Assembly (NCBI GenBank): GCA_027681045.1
Contig: JAQDCK010000005.1
Location: 62,001-126,000 of the forward strand
Direction: 5' to 3'
Length of the DNA: 64,000 nt
From: Lactobacillaceae bacterium AF64-9pH9TA
GTDB taxonomy: Bacteria > Bacillota > Bacilli > Lactobacillales > Lactobacillaceae
The translations under genes and the position numbers were made by a program. The notes under the pieces were generated by a model, which did no database searches, had not been told where the DNA came from, and saw only the letters and a program-made list of their open reading frames with translations. Below, piece after piece: positions 59,948 to 64,000 of this stretch. The first letter of the stretch is position 1. The number at the start of each line of letters is the position of its first letter.

Positions 59948-60295
59948 CTAGAAGTTCATGGCTATTGGGTAGACTCTTGGAAAAAGATGCTGACCAATCC
60001 AAGTTACTATATAAATCGTCTGTTCTGCTTCATCCGGTGCATCACTAATTTGACTGGCAATCTTGTGAAATTCATGTTGAAAGTCCTCAACGGTCAGTTC
60101 CATTGGATCATCTGCTCCAAGGGCAATTTCAGCCGTCTTTTTTATCAACTTGTCTTCCACGCTGGCATCCCTAATTCCTAATCTGAGTAGAAACAAGCTT
60201 AGGGAAACTGGATTTTCAGGATTGTCCTTAAGGAAATCAGCTATCTCAAAAGCTGATTTCCTCAACATGGTCAATTCTTCGAGATTTTTGTTCAT
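59948..60295 (-). CDS. Small cytosolic protein, paralogue A of a tandem pair
   Basis: 115 residues. N-terminal half helical (LTMLRKSAFEIADFL), C-terminal half contains DFQHEFHKIASQIS and YIVTWIGQHLFPRVYP, shared with paralogue B. It starts 20 bases after the secreted-protein gene and ends 12 bases before paralogue B. GAGG lies 12 bases from the ATG. Function unknown; a possible immunity protein by position. Confidence 0.75.
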   Translation of the reverse strand: MNKNLEELTMLRKSAFEIADFLKDNPENPVSLSLFLLRLGIRDASVEDKLIKKTAEIALGADDPMELTVEDFQHEFHKIASQISDAPDEAEQTIYIVTWIGQHLFPRVYPIAMNF

Positions 60296-60315
60296 GGATT
60301 AAACTAACCTCTACT

Positions 60316-60798
60316 CTAAAAGAACAAGCTTAATGCAACTTTAATTGCTTCAGCCGCATTAGTCGCCGTTTTTGAACTTATACCCGCATTACACAGAGCT
60401 CTATACACTGCGTAATACACAGAGTTGTCTACTAAGTCAGAATACTTAAGCAAAGGCCTTAAAGAGGCACTCACTTTGCCAAAATGCTTTAAAAATGCTT
60501 TAGCTGCTCTTTTCCCTCCATATTTTTCAACAGCTTTTGCGGCAATTTTAGGGTGCTTGAGAATATATCTAATCGCATCCTTTATCAGCCCTGTTCCCCA
60601 TTTTTGTTCTTGGTAAGCTCTAGCAGATCCAACAACTTGATTATTTTTCGGAATAATCAAAGTTTGATAATCGACATTTAAATCTTGCGTCCCTTGTGTT
60701 GTATCAGCTTCAGCAGTGACTTGTAAAGGAGCAGTTGCTACAGACACCGTCAGCGTAGATGATACGGCCATAATGGCCAGAAATCTTCTCAAATTCAT
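60316..60798 (-). CDS. Secreted cationic amphipathic protein, candidate bacteriocin-like effector
   Basis: 160 residues. Sec signal peptide MNLRRFLAIMAVSSTLTVSV with likely cleavage after VTA or AEA. A polar segment with VGSARAYQEQKWGTG is followed by a Lys-rich amphipathic region (IKDAIRYILKHPKIAAKAVEK, KRAAKAFLKHFGKV) and a hydrophobic end (AIKVALSLFF). There is no double-glycine leader, so export should be Sec-dependent. The single cysteine (ALCNAG) cannot form an internal disulfide. ATG 60798 is chosen since it begins the signal peptide; GGTGGAG lies upstream. No known family recognised. Confidence 0.65.
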   Translation of the reverse strand: MNLRRFLAIMAVSSTLTVSVATAPLQVTAEADTTQGTQDLNVDYQTLIIPKNNQVVGSARAYQEQKWGTGLIKDAIRYILKHPKIAAKAVEKYGGKRAAKAFLKHFGKVSASLRPLLKYSDLVDNSVYYAVYRALCNAGISSKTATNAAEAIKVALSLFF

Positions 60799-60831
60799 CT
60801 CTCTATTATCTCCACCAAAGTCCATCCAAAT

Positions 60832-61119
60832 TTACTTCAGAACTACGCCATTAGCACCAACTGCAGAGTAGCGAGCCAAGTCCAGTTGCAAGCTAGTAAC
60901 AGCCTTTGGCAGTTCGTTTTCAGCGAAGTTGGACCGCAATTGGGTGTCCAAGTTAGACGCGATTGAGCGGATTGATTCTGACTTTTCAGCCTTCTTAACA
61001 GCTGCTTCAAGCAGCTTGCTCAAAGCCGCGTTTGCCTTGACTGCCGGGTCATTTGCGACAGTTTCCAATTGTTTCTTAAATGCTTCTTCTGCTTCGTTTT
61101 CTTTCTTGTTAAAAAACAT
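60832..61119 (-). CDS. Small charged helical protein, first gene of the accessory operon
   Basis: 95 residues from ATG 61119, which has GGAGG seven bases upstream; the longer frame to 61152 has no binding site. The protein is highly charged and helical (NKKENEAEEAFKKQLETVA, LLEAAVKKAEKSES) with a C-terminal YSAVGANGVVLK. There is no signal or membrane helix. The size and helix-rich look resemble bacteriocin immunity proteins, but no sequence motif proves it. It is followed after 34 bases by the secreted protein. Confidence 0.7.
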   Translation of the reverse strand: MFFNKKENEAEEAFKKQLETVANDPAVKANAALSKLLEAAVKKAEKSESIRSIASNLDTQLRSNFAENELPKAVTSLQLDLARYSAVGANGVVLK

Positions 61120-61167
61120 CGTACAGCCTCCTATAAATGAAAAATCAAACAATGTTTTTTCGCTTAC

Positions 61168-61176
61168 ATTCTAGCA
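61168..61176 (-). promoter_or_regulatory. Extended -10 element of the four-gene accessory operon
   Basis: TGCTAGAAT on the minus strand, about 50 bases upstream of ATG 61119. There is no recognisable -35 box, as expected for an activator-dependent promoter. Confidence 0.45.
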
Positions 61177-61272
61177 CTGTTTGTAATTAGTGGAAGAGAA
61201 AAATTGCTTCCCTATCAGCTCATTGCAATCTTACCCTTATCAATCTTTAATTGCAGAAAAGTACCTATCTGG

Positions 61273-62070
61273 TCAGTTTTTGGACTGATTCTGTTTTTCT
61301 CCAAGTGCTGCGATCTGCTTCTTCTTATCTCTCGAGAAGTAAACTATATCTCCGTTTGGAAAAGTTACGTATCTTTTAGCCAAATCTACGCTAACAACAT
61401 TATCCGGATTGATTACGCATGACTGTGAAACTTTTAGTAAAAAATCATTTTCTTCATCCAGCTTAGAAATGTTGTTCTTAAATTCGCTGTCACCATTTGC
61501 TGCTACTAAATGAACTTTGTGTTGCATCGTGCTGTTTTCGATATAGTAAATTTCAGAAGCGCTGACTCTTTGTAAGTGCCGGCCGCACTTATAGCTAAAA
61601 TACTGATGGTTTACGTGACTTAAAAGGTCCAGGTTATCAAAGGCCGCCTGTAGAGTTTCCTTTAACCGCTGCATAAAAGCAGCAGAGGGCAGTTCCTTGT
61701 TGATGTAATCAATTGCGCCAATTCGCCGACGATAGGTCAATGGGGCGTATTTATCATACGCTGTCACAAAGATTATCTGCGCGTTGGGATCACGACTTCG
61801 AACAAACTCAGCCAAGTCAACGCCTGTCTTAATCCCCTTGTTCAATTCAATGTCTAAAAAATAAAGTGCATTAGTCGTTTCGTTAGCTACCAAATAGCCA
61901 GCTACCTCTTCAAAGCTGTTGGCAACCAATGCTAATTCCAACTTGCTCTGCCGGTAATTTTCGTTGTCATCTGACAAATTCTCGCTGGCATAAACTATCC
62001 TTTGAGCAAGGCTTTCAGCTAAAGACGCATCGTCATCACACACAATAACCTTATATTCCAACTTACTCAT
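61273..62070 (-). CDS. Response regulator, LytTR family (AgrA/ComE/BlpR type)
   Basis: 265 residues. Receiver domain with acidic pocket VIVCDDDASL, phosphoacceptor Asp about 73 (YFLDIEL) and VTAYDKYAPL. A LytTR DNA-binding domain covers about 155-255 (YFSYKCGRHLQRVSASEIYYIEN, VSQSCVINPDNVVSVD). Such regulators bind paired 9-base direct repeats. ATG 62070 overlaps the end of the kinase gene by eight bases; a TTG at 62085 is possible. Partner of the upstream kinase. Confidence 0.93.
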   Translation of the reverse strand: MSKLEYKVIVCDDDASLAESLAQRIVYASENLSDDNENYRQSKLELALVANSFEEVAGYLVANETTNALYFLDIELNKGIKTGVDLAEFVRSRDPNAQIIFVTAYDKYAPLTYRRRIGAIDYINKELPSAAFMQRLKETLQAAFDNLDLLSHVNHQYFSYKCGRHLQRVSASEIYYIENSTMQHKVHLVAANGDSEFKNNISKLDEENDFLLKVSQSCVINPDNVVSVDLAKRYVTFPNGDIVYFSRDKKKQIAALGEKQNQSKN

Positions 62071-63340
62071 CCTCTTCTTGATCAATCGTTAAGTAAAGGT
62101 CAAACCAGCCATCCGAAACATTGTATGAGATATCTAATTCTGAATACTTTTGTTCGATATCTTGCAAATTTGCCAACCCCAGCCCTTGATGTCCTGTTTT
62201 CGTTGTAAAGCCTTTAGTTGCTAGATTTGTATGCTGTCCTTTACCCGGAACGATCTTGTTTCGGATTTCAAACTCTAGACTATCTGTTGTTTCTTGGTAA
62301 AGCATCGCCTGTATCTCAGGATGACCATTTCTTTCTGAAAGAGATTGGCTCTCCTCTAATGCATTGTCAAAGGCAATCCCAATTACTCTAACTAAGTCAA
62401 GTTCATCAACATTGCCTGGTATTGACGCAATTGTTTGCCGACATTCAAAATCATAAGGAATGCCTGCTTGATATATGGCATTCAGCTTCGTGATAATGAG
62501 GCTCTTAAGAGTTTTAACTTGAATATGGTTTGTGTCTTTGTACTTAAGAAGAGCCTGAGAATCGAGGTTTTCAGCAGAATAGCGTTCCAATTTATCTAAC
62601 AGCTCTTGAACATTCCCTTCAGCTGCACTGACTTTTAGCGAATTCAGCAAATTCCGGTAATCATGCCTAAACGCCCGGAGATTATCTTCACTTTGTTCAA
62701 GGTAATTGGCATATTCCTCCAGCTCTTTTTGCTTTTGCTTATTAAGTAAGCTCTCTTGTATCTTTTGATTACTATGAAACATTACTATTGCAAACAAGGC
62801 CTGTAAAATTATCACCAAACCCAGAGTAATTGCAGGCGAATAGAACCATTTATGCTCAATCACTACAGTATTTAACGTAACCAACGAAATGTATTCATAA
62901 ATCAAGGTAATCATAAATGGCTCTTGCCAGCTCAGCTTTTGTAAGTACGATCTTATTTTTTGAACGTTTGATTTAAATAAGGCAAAAGCCATTAAATATA
63001 TCGCCACAGAAATTACCAAATCCATATATGGGAACATGGCAATTATGTTTTTGGGAAACAAATTTAGTATCGTGTCAGATAAAAGATCGCAAAAAAGACA
63101 AATAATTGCTGTACTAAACACAGTCGCCCAATTTTTCTTGCGGTAAGCGACTAAGAATAACGAAACTTCTGCTATATTAGCAAGAATTGAGCCCCAAACG
63201 TTAATATCGGCAAATATGCTCAAAATCAGTAAAAATATAATCAATTGTATCTTGCTAGGATATCCTGTTAAGTAATAAAAAAACAGGACATTTACGACCG
63301 CAGATAGTATCGTTGTCGCAAGGCTCATATAAAACAACAT
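62063..63340 (-). CDS. Peptide-pheromone sensor histidine kinase (HPK10/AgrC type)
   Basis: 425 residues. Six or seven N-terminal membrane helices (1-190) form the sensor. The H-box FRHDYRNLLNSL has the phosphoacceptor His about 226, followed by a GHKL ATPase with N-box FDNALEESQ and G-box GHQGLGLANL. This is the layout of kinases that detect double-glycine-leader peptides (PlnB, BlpH, ComD). It begins directly after the pheromone stop codon, so the two are translationally coupled. Confidence 0.94.
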   Translation of the reverse strand: MLFYMSLATTILSAVVNVLFFYYLTGYPSKIQLIIFLLILSIFADINVWGSILANIAEVSLFLVAYRKKNWATVFSTAIICLFCDLLSDTILNLFPKNIIAMFPYMDLVISVAIYLMAFALFKSNVQKIRSYLQKLSWQEPFMITLIYEYISLVTLNTVVIEHKWFYSPAITLGLVIILQALFAIVMFHSNQKIQESLLNKQKQKELEEYANYLEQSEDNLRAFRHDYRNLLNSLKVSAAEGNVQELLDKLERYSAENLDSQALLKYKDTNHIQVKTLKSLIITKLNAIYQAGIPYDFECRQTIASIPGNVDELDLVRVIGIAFDNALEESQSLSERNGHPEIQAMLYQETTDSLEFEIRNKIVPGKGQHTNLATKGFTTKTGHQGLGLANLQDIEQKYSELDISYNVSDGWFDLYLTIDQEEDE

Positions 63341-63508
63341 TTATCTGTGGATTTTCCGGATAATGGGAAGGAAATCTTTTAAATGATCGCCCCATCTAAT
63401 ACCCTTGTACAACGAAACATACGGTAAAAATCCTTCAATACCTCCCCCAACAATCTGTTCCAATTCTTCATCTGTCAGTGTTTCAACTTTATGCAAGTTA
63501 TTATCCAT
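63341..63508 (-). CDS. Double-glycine-leader peptide pheromone or bacteriocin precursor
   Basis: 55 residues from ATG 63508 (AAAGGA nine bases upstream). The leader MDNNLHKVETLTDEELEQIVGG has the LTDEELEQIVGG cleavage signal of C39-peptidase exporters. The predicted mature peptide is 33 residues, basic, with aromatic residues (starts GIEGFLPYVSLYKG, ends IIRKIHR). Position directly before its kinase indicates an inducing peptide; bacteriocin activity is also possible. No ABC exporter is encoded in the window. Confidence 0.88.
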   Translation of the reverse strand: MDNNLHKVETLTDEELEQIVGGGIEGFLPYVSLYKGIRWGDHLKDFLPIIRKIHR

Positions 63509-63577
63509 AATTTTCTTTCCTTTCATGAAAAATCAACCATTTTTATCCTAACAAATTTTAACTCAAACGTGAAAAAG

Positions 63578-63607
63578 AGACGGATTATGTCAAAATTCAG
63601 ACTGATT
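63578..63607 (-). promoter_or_regulatory. 9-12-9 direct repeat, predicted LytTR regulator box
   Basis: Minus-strand AATCAGTCT (63599-63607), 12 bases, AATCCGTCT (63578-63586): eight of nine bases identical and a 21-base period, two helical turns. It lies about 70 bases upstream of the pheromone ATG, with -10-like TAAAAT and TAGGAT sequences further down. Confidence 0.65.
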
Positions 63608-63689
63608 TTTCATTTCTCTTCCACATCCAGCTAATCCTCCCGGCAATGATATAATTATAATAGTAATAAAACTGAAAGGAGCCGTTTTG

Positions 63690-64000
63690 ATGCCTGAATT
63701 AGAAAAGATAGTCGAACGCCCCTTGATCACCATCACCAACCTGATCTGGAGCTTTAACAAGGAAACCCACCGGGTTCAGCTGCTTTTAGTCAAGCGCAAG
63801 GACGAACCTTTCGCGGACCGCTGGGCCCTGCCGGAAACCCTCCTTCGGGAAAACGAAAGTGCCGACCAGGCTGCCGTGCGCTTGATCAAAGAAAAAATTG
63901 GGCTTGACCTGCCGGAAACTTCCACCGAGCAGCTGGCCACCTTTACCTCCCCCCACCGGACGCCCGGCGAGCGGGCCCTGGCCCTAACCTACATGACCTA
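63690..64000 (+). CDS. Nudix-fold protein with degenerate Nudix box, 3' end cut by the window
   Basis: 103 codons are visible, starting MPELEKIVERPLITITNLIW after GAAAGGAG. The Nudix region reads LPETLLRENESADQAAVRLI with KEKIG: the catalytic REuxEE is altered to RLIKEK and the leading glycine is lost. This pattern fits the non-catalytic Nudix domain of NrtR-like NAD regulators, which carry a C-terminal winged helix that would lie beyond the window. A TATAAT -10 lies near 63650. Divergent from the pheromone operon. Confidence 0.7.
   Translation, partial: MPELEKIVERPLITITNLIWSFNKETHRVQLLLVKRKDEPFADRWALPETLLRENESADQAAVRLIKEKIGLDLPETSTEQLATFTSPHRTPGERALALTYMT

Noticed and set aside
61210-61243. 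Repeated CCTATCAG / CTTATCAA upstream of the accessory operon as a regulator box
   Set aside because: The spacing is 25 bases, not the 21-base period, and the sequence does not resemble the 63578-63607 repeat.

Overview
The window looks like a chromosomal segment of a low-GC Gram-positive lactic acid bacterium, most likely Lactobacillus delbrueckii or a close relative in the acidophilus group. The reasons are the gene order (rpsL, rpoC-rpoB, clpC; metG-tatD-rnmV-rsmA-veg-purR-glmU-prs; pth-mfd-rqcP-divIC-tilS-ftsH), a SLAP-domain surface protein, GC-rich third codon positions in most genes, frequent TTG starts and several decayed genes. The species is my inference; no database was consulted. 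Almost everything is on the minus strand.

Layout. 1-1,680: 3'-truncated rpsL, a HAD-phosphatase remnant and an isolated ComC-type prepilin peptidase. 1.7-12.4 kb: rpoC and rpoB, then clpC co-transcribed with a free-methionine-sulfoxide reductase whose promoter overlaps a perfect palindrome. 12.4-14.9 kb: a small accessory patch with three tRNAs, a lipoprotein, an O-acetylhomoserine-sulfhydrylase remnant, an orphan 35-residue peptide gene with its own promoters and hairpins, a GGDEF remnant and a membrane protein. 14.9-28 kb: lysS, dusB, hslO, ftsH, tilS, yabR-like, divIC. This conserved cluster is interrupted by an oppA-pepT peptide-use operon under a tandem T-box leader and by a lone IS605-type tnpB with a probable guide-RNA region. 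28-37.9 kb: rqcP, mfd, pth, a CBS protein, alr, acpS, cshA, murF. 38-45 kb: rpmE2, murA, pyrG with a CTP-sensing-type leader, rpoE, a DUF1934 protein, an HD phosphohydrolase and prs. 45-53 kb: SLAP protein, glmU, purR, veg, rsmA, rnmV, tatD, metG. 53-58.6 kb: mgtA under an M-box magnesium riboswitch, a TPM protein, comEB, trpS and tRNA-Gly.

58.6-63.6 kb is the most interesting part: a more AT-rich island that looks like a quorum-regulated bacteriocin-type locus. It has a double-glycine pheromone precursor, an HPK10-type histidine kinase and a LytTR response regulator in one operon, and a 9-12-9 direct repeat upstream of the pheromone. Next to it lies a four-gene operon encoding a charged small protein, a Sec-type secreted cationic amphipathic protein and two tandem paralogous small proteins. 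A degenerate CPBP-family membrane protein follows. No exporter is present in the window. The window ends in a divergent gene for a protein with a degenerate Nudix motif.

Functional links: peptide import and tripeptide cleavage (oppA-pepT) sit under amino-acid control; nucleotide supply (prs, purR, pyrG, comEB), cell-wall synthesis (glmU, murA, murF, alr) and translation or stress genes make up most of the rest.
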